Shown one piece after another: positions 1-7,634 of a stretch of DNA of 64,000 nucleotides. Source of the stretch: Pseudomonadota bacterium (GTDB taxonomy: Bacteria; Pseudomonadota; Gammaproteobacteria; Acidiferrobacterales; Acidiferrobacteraceae). Positions within the stretch are counted from its first letter, which is position 1. The number at the start of each line of letters is the position of its first letter. The notes below the pieces were generated by a model. That model did not search any database. It was not told the DNA's origin and saw only the letters and a list, made by a program, of their open reading frames with translations. The stretch is from positions 62,001 through 126,000 of the forward strand of contig JAJYPD010000002.1 in NCBI GenBank assembly GCA_021795715.1. The letters are read 5' to 3'. The position numbers and the translations under genes were made by a program.

Positions 1-32
1 ATCCTCTGATCTACGAGTCTGGCAAGCATTAA
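1..32 (+). CDS. possible 3' end of hdrC1 (partial)
   Basis: A reading frame entering from the window edge ends with TAA at 30-32 and encodes PLIYESGKH. In known sHdr loci hdrC1 directly precedes hdrB1, so this tail is a reasonable candidate for the HdrC1-like iron-sulfur subunit. Nine residues cannot prove identity, and another frame is also open here. A good Shine-Dalgarno sequence (AAGGAGA, 32-38) for the next gene follows directly. Confidence 0.35.
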   Translation, partial: PLIYESGKH

Positions 33-43
33 AGGAGACGATT

Positions 44-1456
44 ATGAAACCGACCGAACAAAGCCCTGGTAACCACAATTCCACGGCCCAGGGAGCGGGC
101 GCCGGCACCATGAAACCCGGGTTCCACAACACGGATGGACAAGGGATCGCCGGACACGGCTCTTTTTTCCAGCAGACCAATCTGTCGCCGGCCGACGCCG
201 CAGCGGCCACGGAGTGGGTCCGCAAGCAGGTCGATCGCCGGACGATGGACTTGAGCGAGCGCATGGATGACATCCGCGAGCACATGTGGGAGCTCGAGAA
301 GGACGGGCAGATCATCGTCCACCGGATCGGCGACGATCATGAGCCGAAGATGGTCAAGACGCTTTTTGGCTGGGATAAAAAGATTCCGACGAAACAGCTC
401 TGGCATCACAAGTCCTGCGGCCAATGCGGCAACATCCCCGGTTATCCGACATCCCTGCTGTGGTTCATGAACAAATTCGGATTCGTGCCCGGCAAGGATT
501 ACCTGGACGAAACCGATCAGACATCCTGCACCGCCTGGAACTACCACGGTTCCGGCATCGGCAACGTCGAATCCCTCGCCGCCGTGTTCCTCCGCAACTT
601 TCATCAGGCCTACGTATCGGGCAAACAGCACGGTTTCGAGCTGGGACACTTCTTCCCGCTGGTCCACTGCGGCACCTCCTTCGGCAACTACAAGGAAATC
701 CGCAAGTATCTGATCGAATCCGCCGAGCTGCGTGAAAAGGTTACGAAGATCCTCGGCAAGCTGGGCCGGCTGGTCGACGGCAAGCTGGTCATCCCCGAGG
801 AGATCGTGCATTACTCCGAATGGGTGCATGTGATGCGCAACCGCATCGCGTCGGAGCTGCAGACGATCGACATGTCCAACATCCGTGTGACCATGCATGT
901 GGCCTGCCACTACTACAAGATGGTGCACGAGGATGCGGTCTACGATGCCGAGACCATGAATGGCAACCGCACGGCCATCGGCACGGCGGTGGCGCAGGCC
1001 CTCGGCGCGCAGGTCATCGATTACTCGACCTGGTATGACTGCTGCGGCTTCGGGTTTCGCCACATCATCTCCGAGCGCGAATTTACACGCTCCTTCACGA
1101 TGGATCGCAAGATCAAGGTCGCCCGCCAGGAAGCCAACGCGGATGTCATGATCGGCAACGACACCGGTTGCATCACGACCATGGACAAGAACCAGTGGAT
1201 CGGCAAGGCGCACGGTCAGAATTTCCAGATCCCCATCATGGCCGACGTGCAGCTTGCGGCGCTGGCCTGCGGGGCGGATCCCTTCAAGATCGTTCAGCTG
1301 CAGTGGCACGCGAGCCCGTGCGAGGAGCTGGTCGAGAAGATGGGCATCGACTGGAACAAGGCGAAGGGCGATTTCGAGAAGTATCTGAAGCAGGTCGAAC
1401 AGGGCAATATCGAATATCTTTACAATCCTGAATTGGCGCTGGGAGGCAAGGCGTAA
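44..1456 (+). CDS. shdrB1: sHdrB1, CCG-domain subunit of the sulfur-oxidising Hdr-like complex
   Basis: This 470-residue cytoplasmic protein resembles the HdrB-type subunit of the sHdr complex, which oxidises protein-bound sulfane sulfur to sulfite. Cysteines form two sets: Cys125, Cys128, Cys162 and Cys209 in the first half, and Cys288, the pair Cys333-Cys334 followed by Gly, and Cys376 in the second. This is the CCG pattern that binds noncubane or cubane clusters in HdrB relatives. It is longer than HdrB2 downstream (303 residues), and the longer paralogue placed before hdrA is B1. The start follows a strong ribosome-binding site; the stop lies 3 nt before shdrA. Catalytic detail is from the family, not from this sequence. 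Confidence 0.85.
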   Translation: MKPTEQSPGNHNSTAQGAGAGTMKPGFHNTDGQGIAGHGSFFQQTNLSPADAAAATEWVRKQVDRRTMDLSERMDDIREHMWELEKDGQIIVHRIGDDHEPKMVKTLFGWDKKIPTKQLWHHKSCGQCGNIPGYPTSLLWFMNKFGFVPGKDYLDETDQTSCTAWNYHGSGIGNVESLAAVFLRNFHQAYVSGKQHGFELGHFFPLVHCGTSFGNYKEIRKYLIESAELREKVTKILGKLGRLVDGKLVIPEEIVHYSEWVHVMRNRIASELQTIDMSNIRVTMHVACHYYKMVHEDAVYDAETMNGNRTAIGTAVAQALGAQVIDYSTWYDCCGFGFRHIISEREFTRSFTMDRKIKVARQEANADVMIGNDTGCITTMDKNQWIGKAHGQNFQIPIMADVQLAALACGADPFKIVQLQWHASPCEELVEKMGIDWNKAKGDFEKYLKQVEQGNIEYLYNPELALGGKA

Positions 1457-1459
1457 GCA

Positions 1460-2509
1460 ATGCAAAAGACCGTACTAGTGGTAGGAGCGGGGCCTGCCGG
1501 CCTTTCCGCAGCAGCTGGCGTCGCAGCCAGCGGCCTCAATGTTGTCCTGGTCGAGAAGGCGGCGCGGTTGGGCGGCACGCCCATTCTGTCGGGTTACGCC
1601 AAGCTTGTGCCTTCCGGTGAATGGGCGAAGGATGCCATGGGCCGCATGGTCAAACGCGTCGAGGACGCCTCGAACGTGAAGATCCACAAGGAGACAAAGG
1701 TCACCAAGCTCTCCGGTGAGGCGGGCCATTTCACCGCCACCTTGTCGAACGGGTCCACCGTGGAATGTGGGTCCGTGATCCTGGCCACCGGCTTTACGCA
1801 CTTCGATTCGATCAACAAGCCGGAGTGGGGTTTCGGGTCCTATGAGGACGTGGTCACCACGACCCAGGTCGAACAGATGGTGGCCGCCGGCAAGATTGCC
1901 TGCCCATCCGATGGCCGGGTCCCCGAGCGGGTTGCCATCTTGCTGTGCGTGGGGTCCCGCGACCGGCAGATCGGCCGCGAGTGGTGCTCGAAGATCTGTT
2001 GCACCGTGTCGACCAATCTGGCGATGGAGATCAAGGAACTGTCGCCGCAGACGGATGTGTTCATCTATTACATGGACATCCGCACCTTTGGTTTGTACGA
2101 GGACCGCTTCTACTGGAAGTCGCAGGAGGAGTTCAAGACCAAGTTCGTCAAGGCACGTATCGCCGAGGTGACGCGCTCGCCTGACGGCCGTCTGTTGGTC
2201 AAGGGTGAGGATACGCTCGTCAAGCGGCCTATCGTCATCCCGATGGACATGGTCGTGCATGCAGTCGGCATGGATCCCAACGAGGACAACCCGGAAATCG
2301 CGCGCGTGTTTGGTGTCGGTCTTGAGAAGCATGGTTTTGTCGATCGTGCCGAGCACTATACCAACACCTGCGGCACGACGCGGCGCGGCATCTATGCCGT
2401 GGGTGCGGCCCTGGGTCCGGAGACGATCGACGACTCCATTTCCCAGGGACAGGCTGCGGCCATGCGCGCAGTGGCGGATCTCAATGCTCTGGTTCAAAAG
2501 ACGGCCTGA
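1460..2509 (+). CDS. shdrA: sHdrA, FAD-binding subunit of the sHdr complex
   Basis: A 349-residue flavoprotein with an N-terminal dinucleotide-binding GxGxxG motif (Gly9, Gly11, Gly14) and the acidic strand end VLVEK. A cysteine cluster at Cys163, Cys176, Cys180 and Cys181 matches the iron-sulfur site of sHdrA proteins. It lacks the extra ferredoxin domains of methanogen HdrA, as expected for the sulfur-oxidising type. The C-terminal part keeps the FAD-binding stretch in which a glycine-rich AVGAALG segment precedes DDSISQGQAAA. It sits between the two HdrB/C sets and probably bifurcates or transfers electrons within the complex. Its last 26 nt overlap the preferred start of the next gene. 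Confidence 0.88.
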   Translation: MQKTVLVVGAGPAGLSAAAGVAASGLNVVLVEKAARLGGTPILSGYAKLVPSGEWAKDAMGRMVKRVEDASNVKIHKETKVTKLSGEAGHFTATLSNGSTVECGSVILATGFTHFDSINKPEWGFGSYEDVVTTTQVEQMVAAGKIACPSDGRVPERVAILLCVGSRDRQIGREWCSKICCTVSTNLAMEIKELSPQTDVFIYYMDIRTFGLYEDRFYWKSQEEFKTKFVKARIAEVTRSPDGRLLVKGEDTLVKRPIVIPMDMVVHAVGMDPNEDNPEIARVFGVGLEKHGFVDRAEHYTNTCGTTRRGIYAVGAALGPETIDDSISQGQAAAMRAVADLNALVQKTA

Positions 2510-3347
2510 TGCCGCCTCGGGCGGCGGCGGGACCGAATCGGTCGAACCGGTCGGTCTCGCGGTCGAACTCGATCCGCGTGTCTTTGGGATGAAATTCCGG
2601 GTCTTGCTGGAGGCCTTGTCGGAAGGGGGCGGCATCGACTGGTTTCTTGCTGCCTTGGCGGCCAAAAACACACTCTTTGCCGAAGCCCTGGCGCCCGGTG
2701 CCCTAAGCCAGCTGGATCTGGGCAAAGTCGAGATTCTGCTCGAAACGGTCATGCCGGCCCGCAAGCGCGTGTGGCCTTCGCTGGTCGCGGCTGGCGAGGA
2801 GCCGGTGCGTGCCGCCATCCAGGAGCTGCTCTACGGCAAGGCGCCGTTGCAGGCGCGTATGGAGGCGTTCGTGGCGGCACTGCCTGTGGCACCCGATCTC
2901 GACAACAAGGCGGCGAAGACCGTGCGGCGGGCGCTTGGTGATTTTGCAGCCGAGCTTTTGCACTTCCGGTCGCCCGTCCAGTATCCGTTGATGACGCGGT
3001 GGGTCTGGGATCAGGGAACGCATGCCGGCGCGCTGCGGGAACTGGTCAAGGGCGGAGATGCGCTGGACAAGGTCGAACTGGGGTCGGAACCGGGGGTATA
3101 CGAGGCGGGGAGGCAGTGGGTGGCCGACCGCATGGCCGAACAGGGCATGTACCGGGAGCCCCATTTCATCGTCGACATCTTCCTGGCCCACGCGTATGCG
3201 GACTACATGCGGGCCTTGTCGAGCGGCATGGGTCTTTTGAACGCGGACTTCGGCGGCAAGAACGATCCCCTCGAGGTGGTCAGGAAGCTGCTTGGGATCG
3301 ATCAGCCGCGACGTACGGAATCACGAGTCAAAAAAGCGCTGCATTAA
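2484..3347 (+). CDS. shdrH: sHdrH, conserved sHdr-locus protein of unknown function
   Basis: A 287-residue soluble protein in the position always taken in sHdr loci by the conserved protein called 'Hyp' or sHdrH, between hdrA and hdrC2. I see no cofactor motif and almost no cysteine. The chain looks mostly helical, with a charged Lys/Arg C-terminus. Two starts are possible. ATG 2484 (MLWFKRRPDAAS) overlaps shdrA by 26 nt; ATG 2589 would remove 35 residues. I chose 2484 because no other ATG, GTG or TTG lies between and overlaps are common here. Function is unknown; the assignment rests on gene order and size. Confidence 0.75.
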   Translation: MLWFKRRPDAASGGGGTESVEPVGLAVELDPRVFGMKFRVLLEALSEGGGIDWFLAALAAKNTLFAEALAPGALSQLDLGKVEILLETVMPARKRVWPSLVAAGEEPVRAAIQELLYGKAPLQARMEAFVAALPVAPDLDNKAAKTVRRALGDFAAELLHFRSPVQYPLMTRWVWDQGTHAGALRELVKGGDALDKVELGSEPGVYEAGRQWVADRMAEQGMYREPHFIVDIFLAHAYADYMRALSSGMGLLNADFGGKNDPLEVVRKLLGIDQPRRTESRVKKALH

Positions 3348-3371
3348 GCGCAAGCAGGAGAAACGGATTAC

Positions 3372-4121
3372 ATGGCTATTCACGAGAAGTCATTGATTGA
3401 CAGCGACCGCATCAAGACCAGTGACAATCTGGTGCTTGATGGGGTGGATGTGTCGGGGCACTGGAACACCATGATTCTGCCCCGTTATCTCAGCAACTAT
3501 GACACCGATTTCGGGCGCAAGATCCAGACGTTTACGGGCGCGGAAAATGTGCATCGCTGCTGGCAGTGCGGATCGTGCACCAATTCCTGCACGGTGTACG
3601 CGCAGAACACGGATTTCAATCCGCGTTACTGGATCTATCTGACGAATCTCGGCCTCAAAGACGACCTTTTGAAGGACAAGGACATCATCTGGACGTGCGT
3701 GTCGTGCAACAAGTGCACGAACATCTGTCCGAAGGACGTGCGTCCGGAGGGCGTGATGAAGGCGCTTGCGCACTGGCTCGAGGAAGAGGGCCATACGCCG
3801 CACACGAAATCTTCGATTTTCGACGAGGAATTCACGGGCCAGGTGTATGAGACCGGCCGCATCGAGGATTCGCGCGTCATGATAAACTTCTTCCGGAAGA
3901 CGAACCAGCCGCTGACGCCGCCGTGGTTCATCGAGCTCACCAAGCGCATGATGAAGCATCTGCCGGTGGGATTCCTCATGCATATGGGTCTGCATCTCGT
4001 TTTCAAGCCGCGCACGAAGTCGTGGGGCCGCACCGGCCAGGTTCTGCGTGAATACGTCCGTGAACAGAAGGAAGCGGCCCACAAGGCCCGCACCATGCCG
4101 AAGGAGGCTGTCCATGTCTAA
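3372..4121 (+). CDS. shdrC2: sHdrC2, two-[4Fe-4S] subunit of the sHdr complex
   Basis: A 249-residue ferredoxin-like protein with two classical CxxCxxCxxxC/P-type motifs: Cys63, Cys66, Cys69, Cys73 and Cys109, Cys112, Cys115, Cys119, the latter followed by Pro. This is the hallmark of HdrC, which wires electrons between HdrA and HdrB. A Shine-Dalgarno sequence AGGAGA lies upstream of ATG 3372. It overlaps the next gene, shdrB2, by 8 nt, so the C2 and B2 subunits are probably translationally coupled. The C-terminal third has no clear cluster ligands and ends in a basic, alanine-rich tail. Confidence 0.88.
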   Translation: MAIHEKSLIDSDRIKTSDNLVLDGVDVSGHWNTMILPRYLSNYDTDFGRKIQTFTGAENVHRCWQCGSCTNSCTVYAQNTDFNPRYWIYLTNLGLKDDLLKDKDIIWTCVSCNKCTNICPKDVRPEGVMKALAHWLEEEGHTPHTKSSIFDEEFTGQVYETGRIEDSRVMINFFRKTNQPLTPPWFIELTKRMMKHLPVGFLMHMGLHLVFKPRTKSWGRTGQVLREYVREQKEAAHKARTMPKEAVHV

Positions 4122-5025
4122 GGTTGCTTATTACCCCGGATGCGCACTCGAGGGATCAGGCGGCCCCTACGACAAGTCCACGCGCGCACTGGTCGACAAG
4201 CTTGGCCTCGAGATGGAAAACCTCGACGACTACAACTGCTGTGGTGCGATGGAAGTGAAAAACATCCATCCCATGCTGCAGACCTACATGTCGGCGCGCA
4301 ACATGGCGATCGCCAGCGAGAAGATGGGCTTTGATACGGTGATGGCGCCCTGCAACGGCTGCTATCACAACCTGAAGAAGGCGGAATACGAACTGGCGAC
4401 GTCGCCTGAACACCTGGAGACGGTCCAGGATCTGGCCCGCAAGGCGGACGATCCGGTCTACAAGGGCGACGTGCGCACCGTGCATCTTCTTGAGTGGCTG
4501 ATGGAAGAGTTGGGTCCTGAGGGCATCAAGGACAAGATGGCGAAGAGCCTGAAGGGCGTGAAGATTGCCAACTATTACGGCTGCATGTACACGCGCCCGC
4601 GTCAGATCTTCCCGGAAAAGGATCAGGGCCCGGGTTCCGAATCCAGCTACAAGCCGCATTTCATGGACGATCTGCTCGCCGCCGCCGGCGCCGAGAACGT
4701 GGATTTCCCGCTGAAGACCGCGTGCTGCGGTGGCGCGCATACGCTGTCGGACTCGGATACGTCCACGCAGCTTGTGCTGAATATTCTGCAGGCGGCGGAA
4801 GAGGCGGGCGCGGAAGTCATCGCCACGGAATGCCCGACCTGCCACTCGGGTCTGGAAATGCACCAGATCCGCGCGGAGACGGAGTTTGGTATCAAGACCA
4901 ACGTGCGTATCGTGTATTTCACGCAGTTGCTGGGTCTGGCCATGGGCCTGTCGCCGCGCAAGGTCGGTATCCATGAAAACATCAGCGACTCGCTGGATTT
5001 CTTCAAGGACAAAGGCGTCGCTTAA
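4114..5025 (+). CDS. shdrB2: sHdrB2, second CCG-domain subunit of the sHdr complex
   Basis: A 303-residue HdrB-type protein. The first CCG motif comprises Cys10, the Cys42-Cys43-Gly pair, Cys80 and Cys83. The second comprises the cysteines of YYGCMY, ACCGGAH and ECPTCHSG. This arrangement binds the noncubane [4Fe-4S] clusters that act on disulfides or sulfur-carrying thiols in the family. Start ATG 4114 follows AAGGAGG at 4101-4107 and overlaps the end of shdrC2 by 8 nt; an upstream in-frame start at 4048 would lie wholly inside shdrC2. The stop is followed after 29 nt by the first lipoate-binding protein, the presumed substrate carrier. Confidence 0.88.
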   Translation: MSKVAYYPGCALEGSGGPYDKSTRALVDKLGLEMENLDDYNCCGAMEVKNIHPMLQTYMSARNMAIASEKMGFDTVMAPCNGCYHNLKKAEYELATSPEHLETVQDLARKADDPVYKGDVRTVHLLEWLMEELGPEGIKDKMAKSLKGVKIANYYGCMYTRPRQIFPEKDQGPGSESSYKPHFMDDLLAAAGAENVDFPLKTACCGGAHTLSDSDTSTQLVLNILQAAEEAGAEVIATECPTCHSGLEMHQIRAETEFGIKTNVRIVYFTQLLGLAMGLSPRKVGIHENISDSLDFFKDKGVA

Positions 5026-5054
5026 GCGCTTTTAGATGACCGGACGGAGGCGGC

Positions 5055-5501
5055 GTGGAGTTCAACGGCTGTGAGTTTCGTCCAGAGCTGTACTATGACA
5101 GTGAGTACCAGATCTGGTTGCGCCGGGAAGAGGACGGAACGATCACGGTCGGCATGACGGATATCTCGCAAACCATCGCCGGCAAGATCCTTCACGCGCG
5201 CGTCCGGCGGCCGGGTACCATGCGGCCGGTGGGCAAACCGGTGGCCACCATCGAAAGTGGCAAATGGGCCGGCCCGATTCCGAACGTGTTCGACTGCGTC
5301 ATCGTCGAGGGCCATCAGCAGGTTTTGGATGATCCAAACCTGCTGAACATCGAACCGTACGAGGCCTGGATCGCCCGCGTGCGGCCGATCGCACCCATCG
5401 GCGAGGTGCTGGCGGGGCTCGTGACGGGCGAACAGGCGGCGCAGGGTTACGCCGAGCGCTGCCGCCGGGACGATATCAAATGCACGCGGGGCATTCGTTG
5501 A
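5055..5501 (+). CDS. lbpA: LbpA1, lipoate-binding GcvH-like protein
   Basis: A 148-residue GcvH-fold protein. Its likely lipoylation site is Lys70 in the motif IESGKW, the same ESxKx hairpin as glycine-cleavage H protein. No glycine-cleavage T or P genes are nearby. In sHdr organisms LbpA carries the sulfur substrate on lipoate, not aminomethyl groups. The start is GTG 5055, 5 nt after GGAGG at 5046-5050. Compared with the second LbpA at 6000 it has a longer C-terminal tail with two cysteines (near CRRDDIKC). It ends in a 1-nt overlap with the DsrE gene, indicating one transcript. Confidence 0.85.
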   Translation: MEFNGCEFRPELYYDSEYQIWLRREEDGTITVGMTDISQTIAGKILHARVRRPGTMRPVGKPVATIESGKWAGPIPNVFDCVIVEGHQQVLDDPNLLNIEPYEAWIARVRPIAPIGEVLAGLVTGEQAAQGYAERCRRDDIKCTRGIR

Positions 5502-5899
5502 TGTCGGACGCGCATTATCTCGACAACGAAGAGAAGTCGGTGCTGATCGTCATGACGAGCGGACCGTCCACGCCCCACCGCTGCGCGACGCCGTTTTATA
5601 TTGGCGCGATCCTCGCGTCGATGGACGCCGATGTGAAGATCTTCTTTACCATGGAAGGCGTGAATTTGGTGAAGAAAGGGGTTGCGGAAAATCTGGTGGC
5701 GATGGAGGGCGGCAAGCGGGTGATTGATTTCATGCGCGATGCAAAGAGCGCGGGTGTCAAGTTGCACCTGTGCCTGCCAGCCCTTCCCGGCTATAAAATC
5801 GACGAGAAAACGGATATTATCGATGAGGTTGACGAGTTCTCCGGCGGCGGAGCGCTCGCGGATCTGATTCTATCCTGCGATAAAGTGCTGTTTTTCTGA
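5501..5899 (+). CDS. DsrE-family sulfurtransferase (DsrE3-like)
   Basis: A 132-residue protein of the DsrE/DsrF-like fold, with an N-terminal strand VLIVMTSGP and the segment ADVKIFFTMEGV typical of the family. Cys91 in KLHLC lies where family members hold the persulfide-carrying cysteine; Cys28 and Cys126 are additional. DsrE-type proteins pass sulfane sulfur between TusA or rhodaneses and the sHdr system. The start at ATG 5501 shares its A with the lbpA stop. An in-frame ATG at 5480 would add seven residues and overlap lbpA by 22 nt. Position between two lbpA genes suggests it loads sulfur to or near LbpA (inference). Confidence 0.8.
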   Translation: MSDAHYLDNEEKSVLIVMTSGPSTPHRCATPFYIGAILASMDADVKIFFTMEGVNLVKKGVAENLVAMEGGKRVIDFMRDAKSAGVKLHLCLPALPGYKIDEKTDIIDEVDEFSGGGALADLILSCDKVLFF

Positions 5900-5999
5900 C
5901 GGTTCTGGCGGTGGGTCCATCCCGGGGATTGATTTGGACGGACCATCGGCATTAATTAGCGTTTTTCTTATTTTCGGTTCACACGGGAGGCATTGCTCA

Positions 6000-6437
6000 A
6001 TGGGTGCGGTACGCGGCTGTAACATTCCGGAAGACCTGAGCTACAACGTCGATAACAACGTCTGGGCGCGTCGCGAGGCGGATGGCACGGTCACGATCGG
6101 CCTGACCGCCTACGCCTGCTCGCTCGCCGGCGAAATCGTTGCCTACACGCCGAAAAAGGCGGGCAAGGACATCGCCAAGGACAAATCCTGCGCGACCGTC
6201 GAGTCGGGCAAGTGGGTGGGTCCGGTGAAGACGCCTGTGACCGGCGCGATCACCGCGGTGAACGATGCGGTGGCGAGCAAGCCTGGCCTTATCAACAAGG
6301 ATCCCTATGGTGAAGGCTGGGTTGTGAAGATGAAGCCGAGCGACTGGGACGGCGAGTCGAAGACCCTGAAGACGGGTGGCGATGCGCTGAAGGCGTTCGA
6401 CACCAAGATGGAAGCGGAAGGATTCAAGGGTTGCTAA
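6000..6437 (+). CDS. lbpA: LbpA2, second lipoate-binding GcvH-like protein
   Basis: A 145-residue GcvH-like protein with the predicted lipoylation site Lys71 in VESGKW. It aligns well with the LbpA1 core (RREADGTVTIGLT against RREEDGTITVGMT) but diverges elsewhere, is lysine-rich near its C-terminus and ends in Cys145. It starts at ATG 6000 after GGGAGG; the 100 nt before it are the longest gap inside the sulfur cluster, so it may have its own promoter or processing site. It is followed by a strong hairpin (6442-6468). The role as sulfur-substrate carrier for sHdr is known for the family; which of the two LbpA proteins serves sHdr here is not visible. Confidence 0.87.
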   Translation: MGAVRGCNIPEDLSYNVDNNVWARREADGTVTIGLTAYACSLAGEIVAYTPKKAGKDIAKDKSCATVESGKWVGPVKTPVTGAITAVNDAVASKPGLINKDPYGEGWVVKMKPSDWDGESKTLKTGGDALKAFDTKMEAEGFKGC

Positions 6438-6441
6438 GCAA

Positions 6442-6468
6442 GCAAGGCGCGGTTTTCCCGCGCCTTGC
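6442..6468 (+). terminator. strong hairpin after lbpA2, no U-tract
   Basis: An 11-bp perfect stem (GCAAGGCGCGG at 6442-6452 with CCGCGCCTTGC at 6458-6468) closes a 5-nt loop TTTTC. No T-run follows, so it is not a canonical intrinsic terminator. It lies exactly between the sHdr/LbpA genes and the lipoate-assembly genes and could reduce read-through or protect the 3' end of an abundant upstream mRNA. It also covers a possible TTG start at 6465 of the next gene, which I therefore rejected. Confidence 0.6.
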
Positions 6469-6485
6469 GCATCGATGAAGGGTCT

Positions 6486-7634
6486 ATGGGCGCTTGGGCT
6501 GATATTTTGGGGCAGGTGGAGCCACTGGAAGACCTGGCGTTTGACGAGCGGCTTTTGGCGCAGCTCGAAGGACGCAGGGATCCGCTGCCGGCGATCCACT
6601 TCTACACGCCGACGTTCAAGAACTACGCGAGCAGCGAGATCAAGGGCTGCGGCCGGAATGCGTGGCCTGCCGTGTCGATTACAGGCGGCGACTGCAAGCT
6701 GAACTGCGATCACTGCAAGGCGAAAATCCTCGAGCCCATGATTGCGGCGAAAACGCCGGAAGACCTGTGGCGCGTGGTCAACGAGGTGATCGCCAACGGT
6801 GCCGGCGGCATGTTGTTGACGGGTGGTTCCAACCACCGCAACGAGGTGGAGTACGATCCCTACTACGAGACGATCCGGCGTATCAAGGATGAGTTCCCGC
6901 TGTTCCGGATCGCCATGCATACGGCGCTCGTGGATGACGCGATCGCCGGCCGCATGGCCGACGCGGGCATCGACGCGGCCATGATGGACGTGATCGGATC
7001 GCAGGATACGATCACACAGGTCTATCACTTAAAGCGCACACCCGAGGATTTCGAGCGGGCTCTTGAGGCGCTGACGAAAACCTCGATGAAGGTGGTGCCG
7101 CACATCGTGGTGGGACTGCACTACGGCCAATTGCTCGGGGAATGGCGCGCACTGGAGATGGTTGCGCGCCATCAGCCCGCCGCACTCGTGCTCGTGGTGG
7201 TCATGCCGACGTACGCCAACGAGCTGCGGCCCTTCGTCGCACCGGATGCTCATGAGGTCGGCCAGTTTTTCCTGGATGCCCGGCAGGCGCTGCCGGAGCT
7301 CCCATTGCTCCTTGGCTGTGCGCGGCCGGCCGGAGAGGTCAAGCGCGTCATCGACGCGTACGCCGTGATGGCCGGTGTCAACGGCATGGCGCACCCCAGT
7401 GACGGAATGGTGGAGCTCGCGGCGCGTCTGGACCGGCCGGTGCGTGTGACGGCGTCTTGTTGTTCGATCGCCGTCGGTGACGAAGTGATGGCGCTCGACG
7501 GGGCCGATGAGGGTTTCGAGATCGATCTGGCGCGCATCCTCGACGAAGAACGCGCGCGGCGGGCGGTGCGATCGGGTCCGCTGGGCCGCATCAGGGTGGT
7601 GAGCGATTCGGGCTCGGGCTGTTGTAGCGCATGA
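6486..7634 (+). CDS. lipS1: LipS1-like radical SAM lipoyl synthase subunit
   Basis: A 382-residue radical SAM protein. Cys70, Cys74 and Cys77 (GDCKLNCDHC) form the CxxxCxxC motif for the SAM-binding [4Fe-4S] cluster. Further cysteines, Cys55 and two CC pairs near the C-terminus (ASCCSIAV, SGCCSA), could hold the auxiliary cluster that donates sulfur. LipS1 and LipS2 together insert two sulfurs into protein-bound octanoyl groups, replacing LipA. LipS1 versus LipS2 was assigned mainly from gene order (lipS1-sLpl-lipT-lipS2) and from the other synthase being more biotin-synthase-like. ATG 6486 was preferred over TTG 6465, which lies within the hairpin. Its stop overlaps the next gene (ATGA). Confidence 0.82.
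   Translation: MGAWADILGQVEPLEDLAFDERLLAQLEGRRDPLPAIHFYTPTFKNYASSEIKGCGRNAWPAVSITGGDCKLNCDHCKAKILEPMIAAKTPEDLWRVVNEVIANGAGGMLLTGGSNHRNEVEYDPYYETIRRIKDEFPLFRIAMHTALVDDAIAGRMADAGIDAAMMDVIGSQDTITQVYHLKRTPEDFERALEALTKTSMKVVPHIVVGLHYGQLLGEWRALEMVARHQPAALVLVVVMPTYANELRPFVAPDAHEVGQFFLDARQALPELPLLLGCARPAGEVKRVIDAYAVMAGVNGMAHPSDGMVELAARLDRPVRVTASCCSIAVGDEVMALDGADEGFEIDLARILDEERARRAVRSGPLGRIRVVSDSGSGCCSA

Noticed and set aside
29-1465. Long minus-strand frame covering all of shdrB1, and similar antisense frames opposite most genes
   Set aside because: High GC content with strong third-codon bias produces long mirror frames. Their residues are Arg/His/Asp-rich without motifs, whereas the plus-strand products are clear family members.
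6465-6485. TTG start for lipS1 adding seven residues
   Set aside because: The codon lies inside the 3' arm of the 11-bp hairpin and has no ribosome-binding site; ATG 6486 is a simpler start.
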